Shown here one piece after another: positions 8,861 to 16,708 of a DNA stretch of 64,000 bases. A program made the position numbers and the translations under genes. The notes beneath the pieces were generated by a model that saw only the letters and a program-made list of their open reading frames with translations, did not search any database and was not told the DNA's origin. The stretch's first letter is position 1, and every line of letters begins with the position of its first letter. This DNA is from Weeksella virosa DSM 16922 (GTDB taxonomy: Bacteria; Bacteroidota; Bacteroidia; Flavobacteriales; Weeksellaceae): contig NC_015144.1 in the NCBI RefSeq assembly GCF_000189415.1, positions 997,501 to 1,061,500 of the forward strand, written 5' to 3'.

Positions 8861-10099
8861 TTAAACTTTCTTTTTAATATAATTGTATGCCATACCTCCT
8901 CCCATTATCACTCTTGCTAATGTTAGGTTGATTGCAGCTCCTATAATCCCAAAATAGGATATGAGTGGATAAGCCAATACCAATCCTACAAGAGATGCCA
9001 TTAATGTGTTTCTCATTACAATCTTATCTTTTCTGTTTACGATGAAATAATTCAATCCAAACACATCGTACAAAGTAATAAAGAATAAGCCTATTGAAAG
9101 AACAAGTAATACCCAAAAAGCATCAGCATCTTGAATGTTAAGATACCAAAAAACAATTTTATAAAATATTATTGGCGAAACTGCCAGAATTGCTCCTACT
9201 ATAATCATTCCTTTCATATATTGTGCAAATCCAGCTTTGTTCCTATTTAGATATGGGAAAAACACACGAGAAATGACACTTATGACCATTACTCCTAAAT
9301 CGATGATTTTTTTTATTGCATCGTACAATCCGACCGAACTTGTATTGGCTAAAACCCCTAATAAAAATGTACTTGTATTGTTGTACAGATTAGGTACAAA
9401 CCGATTGATAAAAACAGGGAAGTTGCTTTTGAACGTCTGACGTATATATTTATTTTTGAGCCAAATGAATTTTAGCTTGTATTTTTTTATTAACAAATAC
9501 TGCCCAATCAGTCCAGCGCCAATGTATCCTATACTATTGAGCAATGCATATTTCCAATAATCTTCTGGTGTTCTTACCAATATAAAAATACAAGCCGTGA
9601 AGAAAACCTTAATTCCTACATTTAAGAAAGCTATAAATTTCATTTTCTCAATGCCCTGGAAAAACCATTCTGGGAATAGCACATAGCCAAAAAGCATCAA
9701 TGCTGAACAAAAAAACACTGTCTTTTCTTCATAAAAAGGAAGATAGGCGAAAACAATGATCCCGATTATGAGCCATGAGAAAAGTAGTAAGATTGATTTT
9801 ACGATCAATACTTTACTGTATATGATATTGATTTTTTGGGGGCTATCCCTGAAAACTGCCACATCTCTGGTTGCCGTAATGGTGAAGCTATAATCGGTTA
9901 CCGAAGAAAAATATGCAATTAATGAGGCGGCTAAAACCACTACTCCATACTTATCAAACCCTACCGTTTTTATCATGTAGGGTAACACAACCAACGGAAG
10001 GATTAGATTAATCACCTGCAAAGCGCCTAAAGAGAAAAAATTCTCTATAAGTGATTTTGCATCTTTATTTTTCAGAAGTTGTTTGATTTTGTTTTTCAC
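8861..10099 (-). CDS. Wzx-type polysaccharide flippase
   Basis: Integral membrane protein of 412 aa with about twelve hydrophobic helices, of the MATE/Wzx polysaccharide-transport family. It should flip the undecaprenyl-linked repeat unit across the inner membrane to the Wzy polymerase encoded downstream. Visible family features are the N-terminal FFSLGALQVINLILPLVVLPYM, the conserved VLPYMIKTVGFDKYGVV segment near residue 40, and PEWFFQGIEKMKFI near residue 143. Its start overlaps the 3' end of the epimerase gene by 4 nt. After it the operon is interrupted by the stranded fragment at 8748-8843. Confidence 0.9.
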   Translation of the reverse strand: MKNKIKQLLKNKDAKSLIENFFSLGALQVINLILPLVVLPYMIKTVGFDKYGVVVLAASLIAYFSSVTDYSFTITATRDVAVFRDSPQKINIIYSKVLIVKSILLLFSWLIIGIIVFAYLPFYEEKTVFFCSALMLFGYVLFPEWFFQGIEKMKFIAFLNVGIKVFFTACIFILVRTPEDYWKYALLNSIGYIGAGLIGQYLLIKKYKLKFIWLKNKYIRQTFKSNFPVFINRFVPNLYNNTSTFLLGVLANTSSVGLYDAIKKIIDLGVMVISVISRVFFPYLNRNKAGFAQYMKGMIIVGAILAVSPIIFYKIVFWYLNIQDADAFWVLLVLSIGLFFITLYDVFGLNYFIVNRKDKIVMRNTLMASLVGLVLAYPLISYFGIIGAAINLTLARVIMGGGMAYNYIKKKV

Positions 10100-11121
10100 G
10101 AGAGTTTGTTATATGCTTTGAACCACTTTACAAATTCTTTCACTCCTTCTGCGATACTGATTGTACTATCATACCCTAGTTGATTCAGTTTTGTAGTTTC
10201 TGCCCATGTTCTTGGTACATCTCCTGCTTGCATCGGCATCATATTTTTATCTGCTACTTTACCCAATTCTTTTTCTAATGTTTCGATGAACTGCATTAAG
10301 GATACTGGCGATCCATTCCCGATGTTGAAAAGCTGATAATATGGATGCTCTTGATCTTTGGCTGGTGGATTTTTTAAGGAGATGATAATCCCATTCACTA
10401 TATCATCGATAAACGTAAAATCTCTACTCATATCGCCGTTATTAAAAACTTTGATTGGTCGATTTTCGGTTATCGCTGTAGCAAACAACATGGGTGCCAT
10501 ATCTGGTCGTCCGTACGGTCCGTACACTGTAAAAAAACGAAGTCCTGTTGTTGGCAATTGGTACAGATGACTGTAGGTGTGTGCTAGTAATTCGTTTGCT
10601 TTTTTGGTAGCTGCATACAAGCTTACAGGATAATCTACGCGATCCTCTTCCTCGAAAGGTGTTTTTGGGTTTTCGCCATAGACCGAAGAACTAGACGCAT
10701 ATACCAGGTGTTTTACCTTGGCATGACGACAACATTCTAATAAATTTACATAGCCTACTAAATTACTATCTACATAGGCCATAGGATTCTCTAAACTATA
10801 TCGAACCCCTGCCTGTGCCGCTAAATGAATAACGGCATCAAACTGATGTTTCTCGAATAACGTTGGGAGGTTTTCTCGATCCTCTAGATTTAAGCGAATA
10901 AAAGAAAGATTCTTATACGTGGTAGATTGCGTTTCTTTCGTCCAAACTTCAGCATCCTCTCTACGGAAGCCTACGTCTTTTAATCGTGCGTATTTTAGAT
11001 TTATGTCGTAATAATCGTTTATATTGTCTAAACCCACTACTTCATACCCTACCTCCATTAATTTTTTTACGGTAAAATAGCCAATAAAACCTGCGGCACC
11101 TGTAACTAAAACTTTTTGCAT
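10096..11121 (-). CDS. UDP-glucuronate 4-epimerase-like SDR
   Basis: Extended short-chain dehydrogenase of 341 aa. TGAAGFIG at residues 7-14 binds NAD, and YAATKKA near residue 160 is the YxxxK catalytic motif, with Ser in YASSSSVYG. The segment GLDNINDYYDINLKYARL and the closing RDFTFIDDIVNGI pattern are typical of the LspL/Cap1J group, which converts UDP-glucuronate to UDP-galacturonate. The gene directly upstream in the operon is UDP-glucose dehydrogenase, which supplies that substrate. Together they would make UDP-GalA from UDP-glucose. It overlaps the flippase gene by 4 nt. Confidence 0.88.
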   Translation of the reverse strand: MQKVLVTGAAGFIGYFTVKKLMEVGYEVVGLDNINDYYDINLKYARLKDVGFRREDAEVWTKETQSTTYKNLSFIRLNLEDRENLPTLFEKHQFDAVIHLAAQAGVRYSLENPMAYVDSNLVGYVNLLECCRHAKVKHLVYASSSSVYGENPKTPFEEEDRVDYPVSLYAATKKANELLAHTYSHLYQLPTTGLRFFTVYGPYGRPDMAPMLFATAITENRPIKVFNNGDMSRDFTFIDDIVNGIIISLKNPPAKDQEHPYYQLFNIGNGSPVSLMQFIETLEKELGKVADKNMMPMQAGDVPRTWAETTKLNQLGYDSTISIAEGVKEFVKWFKAYNKLS

Positions 11122-11133
11122 TTCTGATAAGCT

Positions 11134-12300
11134 CTAATCATTACCAAATAAATCTCTTGTATAGACTTTCTCTTTCACATCGTGTAATTCTTCTGCCATG
11201 CGGTTCGAGATAATTACATCGCATTCTTGTTTAAAGGCATTGAGGTCTTTGGTTACCCTTGATCCAAAGAAAGTTTCTTCTTGCATGGCGGGTTCATAAA
11301 CAACGACTTCTATACCTTTTGCTTTGATGCGTTTCATGACGCCTTGTATTGCCGAAGCTCTAAAATTATCTGAACCCGATTTCATGATTAGGCGGTAAAC
11401 CCCAACAATGTTTGGTTTTTTTGCTAAAACAGATTCGGCAATAAAATCCTTGCGCGTTCTGTTGGCATCTACAATAGCTTGAATGATGTTGTTCGGAACC
11501 GCATCGTAATTGGCTAATAACTGTTTGGTATCTTTGGGTAAACAATAACCGCCGTACCCAAAAGATGGATTATTGTAGTGCAACCCGATTCTTGGGTCTA
11601 ATCCTACACCTTGTATTATTTGTTTACTATCTAAATTATAGGTTTGTGCATAAGTATCCAACTCATTGAAATAGGCAACACGCAGAGCCAAATAGGTATT
11701 CGAAAAAAGTTTGATTGCCTCTGCTTCGGTCGAATGTGTAAATAAGGTAGGAATATCTTTTTTTATAGCTCCTTCTTTTAATAAGTTAGCGAATACTTCT
11801 GCTCGCTCGCTTACTTCTCCTATAATAATTCTAGAAGGATAAAGATTGTCGTACAACGCTTTACCCTCTCTCAGAAACTCAGGAGAGAAAATCACATTCT
11901 CATACCCAAATCTATTTTTGATATCTTCTACGAAACCTACAGGAACGGTTGACTTGATAATTACAACAGCTTCTGGACAATAATCATTTACTTCTTGCAA
12001 TACAGTCTCTACACTCGATGTGTTGAAGTAATTTGTTTTTTCGTCGTAATCTGTCGGGGTTGCAACTACCACATACGTTGCTCCTTCGTATGCTTCTTTT
12101 GCATCCAAAGTTGCCCTAAAATTCAATTCTTTATTCGCCAAAAAGTCAACAATCTCTTTATCTTCAATTGGTGATTTTTTTTGATTTAAAAGCTCTATTT
12201 TTTCGGGAACTATATCAAGAGCAACCACTTCGTTGTTTTGCGCCAATAAAATGGCATTCGACAAACCAACATAGCCTGTTCCTACAACGGTTATTTTCAT
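11134..12300 (-). CDS. ugd: UDP-glucose 6-dehydrogenase
   Basis: Oxidises UDP-glucose to UDP-glucuronate with two NAD+. The NAD-binding domain begins [29 protein letters not shown] near residue 80 and [10 protein letters not shown] near residue 115 follow. The catalytic cysteine lies in [14 protein letters not shown] near residue 250, and the C-terminal UDP-binding domain starts with [16 protein letters not shown]. At 388 aa it matches the short E. coli-type Ugd. The gene lies 12 nt from the epimerase and 14 nt from the second dehydrogenase, clearly within one operon. The uronic acids it helps make give the polymer negative charge and possible amide attachment sites. Confidence 0.93.
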   Translation of the reverse strand: MKITVVGTGYVGLSNAILLAQNNEVVALDIVPEKIELLNQKKSPIEDKEIVDFLANKELNFRATLDAKEAYEGATYVVVATPTDYDEKTNYFNTSSVETVLQEVNDYCPEAVVIIKSTVPVGFVEDIKNRFGYENVIFSPEFLREGKALYDNLYPSRIIIGEVSERAEVFANLLKEGAIKKDIPTLFTHSTEAEAIKLFSNTYLALRVAYFNELDTYAQTYNLDSKQIIQGVGLDPRIGLHYNNPSFGYGGYCLPKDTKQLLANYDAVPNNIIQAIVDANRTRKDFIAESVLAKKPNIVGVYRLIMKSGSDNFRASAIQGVMKRIKAKGIEVVVYEPAMQEETFFGSRVTKDLNAFKQECDVIISNRMAEELHDVKEKVYTRDLFGND

Positions 12301-12314
12301 TACTTTTTTTCAGT

Positions 12315-13649
12315 TTATAATCTACTATCTGCTTGTTCCAAGATTCCTTTTACATCATAAACTACGCCAACTTCTTTCAAGAATTGACTCAGATTCAAAT
12401 CCAAAAACTCTCTATGGGCAACCGTCAAGATAATAACATCGAATTGTTTTTTATCGGATGAATCGTTTGAGGAGTGATCTGTGTCTGAGAAACATTCTTT
12501 GATATTTTGACAACTTTTGATTTCATACTCATGCATCACTTCTTCTGGGTTTGCCCAAGGATCGTAAGTTGTAACATCTATGCTATATTCTTCCAGTGCT
12601 CGAATCACATCTACTGCTTTGGTATTGCGTACATCGGGGCAGTTTTCTTTAAAGGTAATACCCAAATTCAGTACTTTGGCACCGTTTACTTTAATCCCTT
12701 TTTTGATCATGGCTTTCACTACTTGCGAAGCGACATACTCGCCCATGGAATCGTTAAGACGACGACCTGCTAAGATGATTTCGGGATGATAACCGTGTTC
12801 TTGTGCTTTTTGTGCTAAATAGTACGGATCTACACCAATGCAATGACCACCTACCAAACCTGGTTTGAAGGGTAAGAAATTCCATTTGGTTCCGGCTGCT
12901 TCTAGCACGGCATGCGTATCGATATCTAATAAATTAAAAATCTTTGCCAATTCATTGACAAACGCAATATTGATGTCGCGTTGAGAGTTCTCGATGACTT
13001 TGGCAGCTTCAGCTACTTTGATGGTCGGTGCTAAATGTGTACCTGCAGTAATTACTGATTTGTATAAATCGTTTACGATTTTACCTATCTCTGGAGTAGA
13101 GCCTGAGGTTACTTTTAGTATTTTTTCTACGGTATGTTCTTTATCTCCTGGGTTGATGCGCTCTGGAGAGTAACCTGCAAAGAAATCTTGATTGAATTTC
13201 AGTCCCGATACTCTTTCCAAAACGGGTACACATTCCTCTTCGGTAACACCAGGATATACGGTTGATTCGTAGATCACGATATCTCCTTTTTTCAGAACTT
13301 TACCGACTGTTTCTGATGATTTGTATAAAGGAGTTAGATCTGGTTTATTGTGTTTATCGACTGGTGTAGGAACGGTTACTACGTATATATTGGCATCTTT
13401 GATATCGTCTAAGTTTGCCGAACAAAATAATCCCTTAGTTTGTGTTGTATAAGGATTCTCTGTAACCAGTACAGATTGTAAAATAGCATCTTCAACTTCT
13501 AGTGTTGAGTCTGTACCGCTATTAAGTTCGGCAATTCGTGCTTGATTGATATCAAAACCTACTGTAGGGTATTTGGTTGCGAATAATCTCGCTAATGGTA
13601 ATCCTACGTATCCTAATCCGATGACTGCTATTTTATGTTTGCTATTCAT
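12315..13649 (-). CDS. UDP-N-acetylglucosamine 6-dehydrogenase (WbpA/TviB type)
   Basis: Nucleotide-sugar dehydrogenase of 444 aa. Motifs are [16 protein letters not shown] at the N-terminus, [15 protein letters not shown] near residue 92, [12 protein letters not shown] near residue 130, [10 protein letters not shown] near residue 160, and the catalytic Cys in [16 protein letters not shown] near residue 265. [15 protein letters not shown] in the C-terminal domain places it with the WbpA/TviB group, which oxidises UDP-GlcNAc to UDP-GlcNAcA. The UDP-ManNAc dehydrogenase WecC is a less likely relative. The partner C4-epimerase lies upstream, separated by a 314-bp gap with tandem repeats. Product of the pair: UDP-GalNAcA. 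Confidence 0.85.
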   Translation of the reverse strand: MNSKHKIAVIGLGYVGLPLARLFATKYPTVGFDINQARIAELNSGTDSTLEVEDAILQSVLVTENPYTTQTKGLFCSANLDDIKDANIYVVTVPTPVDKHNKPDLTPLYKSSETVGKVLKKGDIVIYESTVYPGVTEEECVPVLERVSGLKFNQDFFAGYSPERINPGDKEHTVEKILKVTSGSTPEIGKIVNDLYKSVITAGTHLAPTIKVAEAAKVIENSQRDINIAFVNELAKIFNLLDIDTHAVLEAAGTKWNFLPFKPGLVGGHCIGVDPYYLAQKAQEHGYHPEIILAGRRLNDSMGEYVASQVVKAMIKKGIKVNGAKVLNLGITFKENCPDVRNTKAVDVIRALEEYSIDVTTYDPWANPEEVMHEYEIKSCQNIKECFSDTDHSSNDSSDKKQFDVIILTVAHREFLDLNLSQFLKEVGVVYDVKGILEQADSRL

Positions 13650-13681
13650 AATTTTATTTGTGTGTTTATTTTTTTGTTAAA

Positions 13682-13957
13682 TGTGAACGCGTGAACTGTG
13701 GAATCGGAGAACTGTGGAATCGATTAATTGGTTAACTGATATACACTCTCCATGATTCATCTTCCTCCACGGTTAAACGAGTAACTGTGGAATCGGGGAA
13801 TCGTGTAACTGTTTAATTGGTTAACTGATATACTCTCTCCACGATTCATCTTCCTCGACGGTTAAACGAGTAACTGTGGAATCGGGGAATCGTGTAACTG
13901 TTTAATTGGTTAACTGATATACTATCTCAACGATTAAACTCTCTCCACGATTAAACA
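13682..13957. repeat. 89-bp intergenic tandem repeat, about three copies
   Basis: The gap between the two UDP-sugar genes (13650-13963) is filled by a tandem repeat. The marker string TTAATTGGTTAACTGATATA starts at 13724, 13813 and 13902, exactly 89 bp apart each time. GGTTAAACGAGTAACTGTGG occurs at 13771 and 13860. The unit is itself built of shorter echoes (GTAACTGTGGAATCGG, GTTAACTG, CCACGATT). The outer copies are less perfect. No open reading frame or terminator is seen. It is a likely variable-number repeat and may affect expression between the two genes. Confidence 0.9.
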
Positions 13958-13963
13958 TCCTCC

Positions 13964-14935
13964 TTACTCCTTCAAATTTTCCCAATACCATTTTACAGCT
14001 TCTTTTAGACCTTTCCCTATCGTATGCGAGGGTTGATAGCCTAATAATCGCTGCGCTTTCTCTATCGATGCTAACGAGTGCGGAATATCTCCTACTCGGT
14101 TCGGGCCATGGATAACATCTACATTGGCAATCTCTACGTCGTATTCGCTTAGATATTCTTTCAGATATGCAACTAAGTCATTTAGCGTTGTTCGATCTCC
14201 TACAGCAGTATTGTAGACTGTGTTGATAGCTTCTGAGTTGGTTGTCAGCATTGCCAGCTCATTCATCTGGATTACATTGTCGATGTAGGTAAAATCTCTC
14301 GAATAATCACCTGTACCGTTGATGGTAGGCGATTTGTGGTTCATGAATTGTTTCACAAACAAAGGAATCACAGCTGCATACGCTCCGTTGGGATCTTGAC
14401 GTCGTCCAAATACATTGAAATAACGTAAACCAATGCACGATAAACCATATGTTTTACTGAATACATCGGCATACAGTTCATTTACGTACTTGGTTATAGC
14501 GTACGGTGACAAAGGTTTCCCGATGACATCTTCTATTTTTGGTAAACTTTCTGAGTCGCCATAGGTAGACGATGATGCTGCATACACAAAACGTTTGACT
14601 CTCGCATCACGAGCTGCTACCAACATATTGAGGAAACCCGACACATTGACTTCGTTGGAAGTAATTGGATCATTGATTGAACGAGGAACCGAACCTAAAG
14701 CTGCTTGATGCAACACATAATCCACTCCTTCTACTGCTTTTTTACAAGTCTCTAAATCACGAATATCTCCCTCGATTAATTGATAATTCGAGTTAGCAAA
14801 GAAAGGTTCGATATTGTGACGATGCCCTGTTGCAAAATTATCTAAACATCTTACTTGGTAGCCTTTGGCTAAAAAATATTCAGTGAGGTTAGAGCCGATA
14901 AATCCAGCTCCTCCGGTGATAAGAATCTTTTCCAT
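13964..14935 (-). CDS. UDP-GlcNAc/GlcNAcA C4-epimerase (WbpP/TviC type)
   Basis: Extended SDR of 323 aa with NAD loop TGGAGFIGSNL at residues 7-17, YAASSSTYG near residue 118, catalytic YAITKYVNE near residue 146, and RYFNVFGRRQDPNGAYAAV near residue 170. This last motif is characteristic of the WbpP/TviC/Gne group acting on N-acetylated UDP-hexoses. Paired with the TviB-like dehydrogenase it should give UDP-N-acetylgalactosaminuronate, a common capsule and O-antigen precursor. Direction and preferred substrate cannot be fixed from sequence. It is the first of the sugar-nucleotide genes after the short cupin and cytidylyltransferase genes of the operon. Confidence 0.86.
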   Translation of the reverse strand: MEKILITGGAGFIGSNLTEYFLAKGYQVRCLDNFATGHRHNIEPFFANSNYQLIEGDIRDLETCKKAVEGVDYVLHQAALGSVPRSINDPITSNEVNVSGFLNMLVAARDARVKRFVYAASSSTYGDSESLPKIEDVIGKPLSPYAITKYVNELYADVFSKTYGLSCIGLRYFNVFGRRQDPNGAYAAVIPLFVKQFMNHKSPTINGTGDYSRDFTYIDNVIQMNELAMLTTNSEAINTVYNTAVGDRTTLNDLVAYLKEYLSEYDVEIANVDVIHGPNRVGDIPHSLASIEKAQRLLGYQPSHTIGKGLKEAVKWYWENLKE

Positions 14936-15006
14936 GAATTGATTTTATTCTATACAAGATAAAAGAGTATTCGCTCTTTTATACTATTTGATTGAAAACT
15001 CTTTAT

Positions 15007-15450
15007 TTATTGAACTTTCTTCAATTTTAAATTTTCTTTTTCAAAAACAACTTTTCGTAATGAGGTACTCGAGAAACGGTGATCTCTGCTATTGTAATAC
15101 AACTCGATTCCTTTCTCTTCACAATACTCTCGTCCAGTGAAATTCTTGTCTTTATATTCTTCTCCCAAAATACGAACATCGATTTTGAACGATCGTAAGA
15201 TGTCTTCTAAGTCTTGTTCGGTTGCATAAGGAACAATCTCATCAATATATTTACAAGCTTTGAGTTGTATATAACGTTCAACCACGGTTTGAGTTGGACG
15301 GTTCTTTTCTGGACGGTCAATGGTTGGGTCGGTTTGTAAGCCAACAATCAAATAATCGCATTGGGCTTTTGCATCTTCTAGCATTTTCACATGTCCAGCA
15401 TGCAGTAAATCAAAAGCACTGAACGTAATTCCTACTTTTTTGTTTTCCAT
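15007..15450 (-). CDS. Cytidylyltransferase-like nucleotidyltransferase
   Basis: Small 147-aa enzyme of the TagD/RfaE-C nucleotidyltransferase family. It transfers a nucleotide to a phosphorylated alcohol or sugar. The HxGH site is LLHAGHVKML near residue 15. The second signature usually reads RTxGISTT and here is HRFSSTSLRK near residue 124. SAFDLLHAGH and VGLQTDPTIDR are typical of the glycerol-3-phosphate cytidylyltransferase side of the family. No matching polyol-phosphate transferase is seen in the window, so the product (for example CDP-glycerol) is a guess. It lies between the cupin gene and the epimerase gene in the same orientation. Confidence 0.78.
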   Translation of the reverse strand: MENKKVGITFSAFDLLHAGHVKMLEDAKAQCDYLIVGLQTDPTIDRPEKNRPTQTVVERYIQLKACKYIDEIVPYATEQDLEDILRSFKIDVRILGEEYKDKNFTGREYCEEKGIELYYNSRDHRFSSTSLRKVVFEKENLKLKKVQ

Positions 15451-15492
15451 AATCGATGTTTCTTAATAATAAAGTCTAGGTTGTAATTATTG

Positions 15493-15834
15493 TTATATTC
15501 TAGAATAGTCATCTTCTATTCTCACGATGTCATCTTCATCAAAAGATTCGCCAAACTGTACTTCGATAAAAATTAAAGGGATTTTTCCTATGTTTTCTAT
15601 ACGATGTTTTGCATTCAAAGGGATTTCGACTACTTGACCAGGATGATAAAGTGTTTCTACATCGTCTAATGTTACTTTTGCTTCACCTTGGATAATGGTC
15701 CAAACCTCTGCTCGATAACGATGATATTGGTACGATAAACGCGCACCTACATTCACCTCTATTCGTTTTACTTTATGGGTTTCAGTGGCCTCTAATACAT
15801 AATATGAGCCCCATGGTCGTTGTCCAATCTCCAT
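15493..15834 (-). CDS. Phosphomannose-isomerase type II C-terminal cupin
   Basis: A 113-aa single-domain cupin matching the C-terminal isomerase part of type II mannose-6-phosphate isomerase/GDP-mannose pyrophosphorylase proteins. The opening RPWGSYYVLEAT and the core YQYHRYRAEVWTIIQGEAKV, with metal-binding His and Glu, are conserved. HPGQVVEIPLNAKHRIEN is the second cupin strand set. No pyrophosphorylase domain is present. It is probably the first gene of the region 1 polysaccharide operon, with a promoter-like box about 20 bp upstream of the start. The likely role is sugar-6-phosphate interconversion. Confidence 0.85.
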   Translation of the reverse strand: MEIGQRPWGSYYVLEATETHKVKRIEVNVGARLSYQYHRYRAEVWTIIQGEAKVTLDDVETLYHPGQVVEIPLNAKHRIENIGKIPLIFIEVQFGESFDEDDIVRIEDDYSRI

Positions 15835-15856
15835 CAGTGACTAAGAATTTAAGCTA

Positions 15857-15864
15857 CAAATATA
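15857..15864 (-). promoter_or_regulatory. Candidate promoter box for region 1 operon
   Basis: On the minus strand the sequence reads TATATTTG, matching the Bacteroidota -7 element TAnnTTTG. It lies 22 bp before the cupin start and downstream of the tRNA-Phe terminator. A clear -33 TTTG is not seen at the expected distance. It would drive the whole minus-strand polysaccharide operon. Confidence 0.45.
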
Positions 15865-15903
15865 CAAAAACTAGGACACGAAAAGTTAAGATAATTTGAA
15901 GAA

Positions 15904-15935
15904 TAAAAAAAGCCTTTTAAAAAAAAGGCTTTTTT
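15904..15935 (-). terminator. Terminator of tRNA-Phe
   Basis: Inverted repeat AGCCTTTT (15911-15918) and AAAAGGCT (15923-15930), flanked by A- and T-runs on both sides. It begins one base after the 3' end of tRNA-Phe and separates it from the polysaccharide operon. Confidence 0.85.
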
Positions 15936-15936
15936 G

Positions 15937-16009
15937 TGGTGCCTCCAGGAATCGAACCAGGGACACAAGGATTTTCAGTCCTTTGCTCTACCAACTGAGC
16001 TAAGGCACC
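15937..16009 (-). tRNA. tRNA-Phe (GAA)
   Basis: The minus strand folds into a complete cloverleaf of 73 nt. The acceptor stem is GGTGCCT with AGGCACC and a discriminator A. The D-arm has GCTCAGTTGGTAGAGC, the anticodon stem-loop has GGACTGAAAATCC with anticodon GAA, and the T-arm has CCTGGTTCGATTCCTGG. The CCA end is not encoded. It is the nearest gene upstream of the region 1 polysaccharide locus. Confidence 0.96.
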
Positions 16010-16111
16010 AACTCATCTGGGACTGCAAATATAAGGATTCATTTTTCATTTATCCAAATATATTTTTGTTTTTTCAGAAGTTTAGGGATTATCTTATTCG
16101 AAATCAATTTT

Positions 16112-16151
16112 ATAAAAAAACCTTCCTACCAAAAAAATGGCAAAAAGGTTT
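16112..16151 (-). terminator. Probable terminator after ppa
   Basis: Imperfect hairpin 24 nt past the ppa stop: on the minus strand AAACCTT (from 16151) pairs with AAGGTTT (ending at 16118) across a 20-nt loop, followed by a T-run. The long loop makes it a weaker call than the others. Confidence 0.5.
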
Positions 16152-16174
16152 CTGATACTTAGTATATGTTTACC

Positions 16175-16660
16175 TTAGGCTTGTGACGGAACGAAACGGT
16201 CGAATGCTTCTTGAATGATTTGCAAAGCTTGCTCTTTATCACCGTAACCTTCTACGACACAAGTTTTGTTTTCTAAATCTTTGTAAGTTTTGAAGAAATG
16301 CTCTACTGCTTTCAGCGTATGCGAATTCATATCCTCGATGTTCTCTAACTGATTCCATGTTGGGTCTGCTACTGGCACACAAATAATTTTTTCGTCGCGA
16401 CCTTTGTCATCCGACATGTTCAATACGCCAATTGGCTTCACTTCGATAAGACATCCTGGGAATGTAGGTTCGGTTAAGAATACCAAAACATCCAAAGGAT
16501 CACCGTCTAGACCTAGAGTATCGGGTACAAAACCGTAATCTGCTGGATAAAACATTGGTGAATACAATACACGATCGAAACGAATCATTCCTGTTTCGTG
16601 GTCCATTTCGTATTTGTTGCGAGATCCGCGTGGGATTTCGATGATTGCGTCAAATGTCAT
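16175..16660 (-). CDS. ppa: Inorganic pyrophosphatase (family I)
   Basis: Cytoplasmic enzyme that hydrolyses pyrophosphate to phosphate and so drives nucleotide-sugar, nucleic acid and aminoacyl-tRNA synthesis. It is 161 aa, typical for the bacterial hexameric form. EIPRGSRNKYEMDHETG near residue 8 carries the substrate Lys and Glu. YPADYGFVPDTLGLDGDPLD near residues 37-56 holds the metal-binding Asp cluster. KGRDEKIICVPVADP near residue 88 and HFFKTYKDLE near residue 126 complete the active site. It appears monocistronic, with a hairpin downstream. Confidence 0.95.
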   Translation of the reverse strand: MTFDAIIEIPRGSRNKYEMDHETGMIRFDRVLYSPMFYPADYGFVPDTLGLDGDPLDVLVFLTEPTFPGCLIEVKPIGVLNMSDDKGRDEKIICVPVADPTWNQLENIEDMNSHTLKAVEHFFKTYKDLENKTCVVEGYGDKEQALQIIQEAFDRFVPSQA

Positions 16661-16708
16661 TTAAACTATGTTTTTTTATTCTATTATTAATTTCGTTGTA
16701 TTTCCTAC

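Noticed and set aside
13650-13963. CRISPR array
   Set aside because: The 89-bp units are joined directly with no unique spacers, and no cas gene is nearby.
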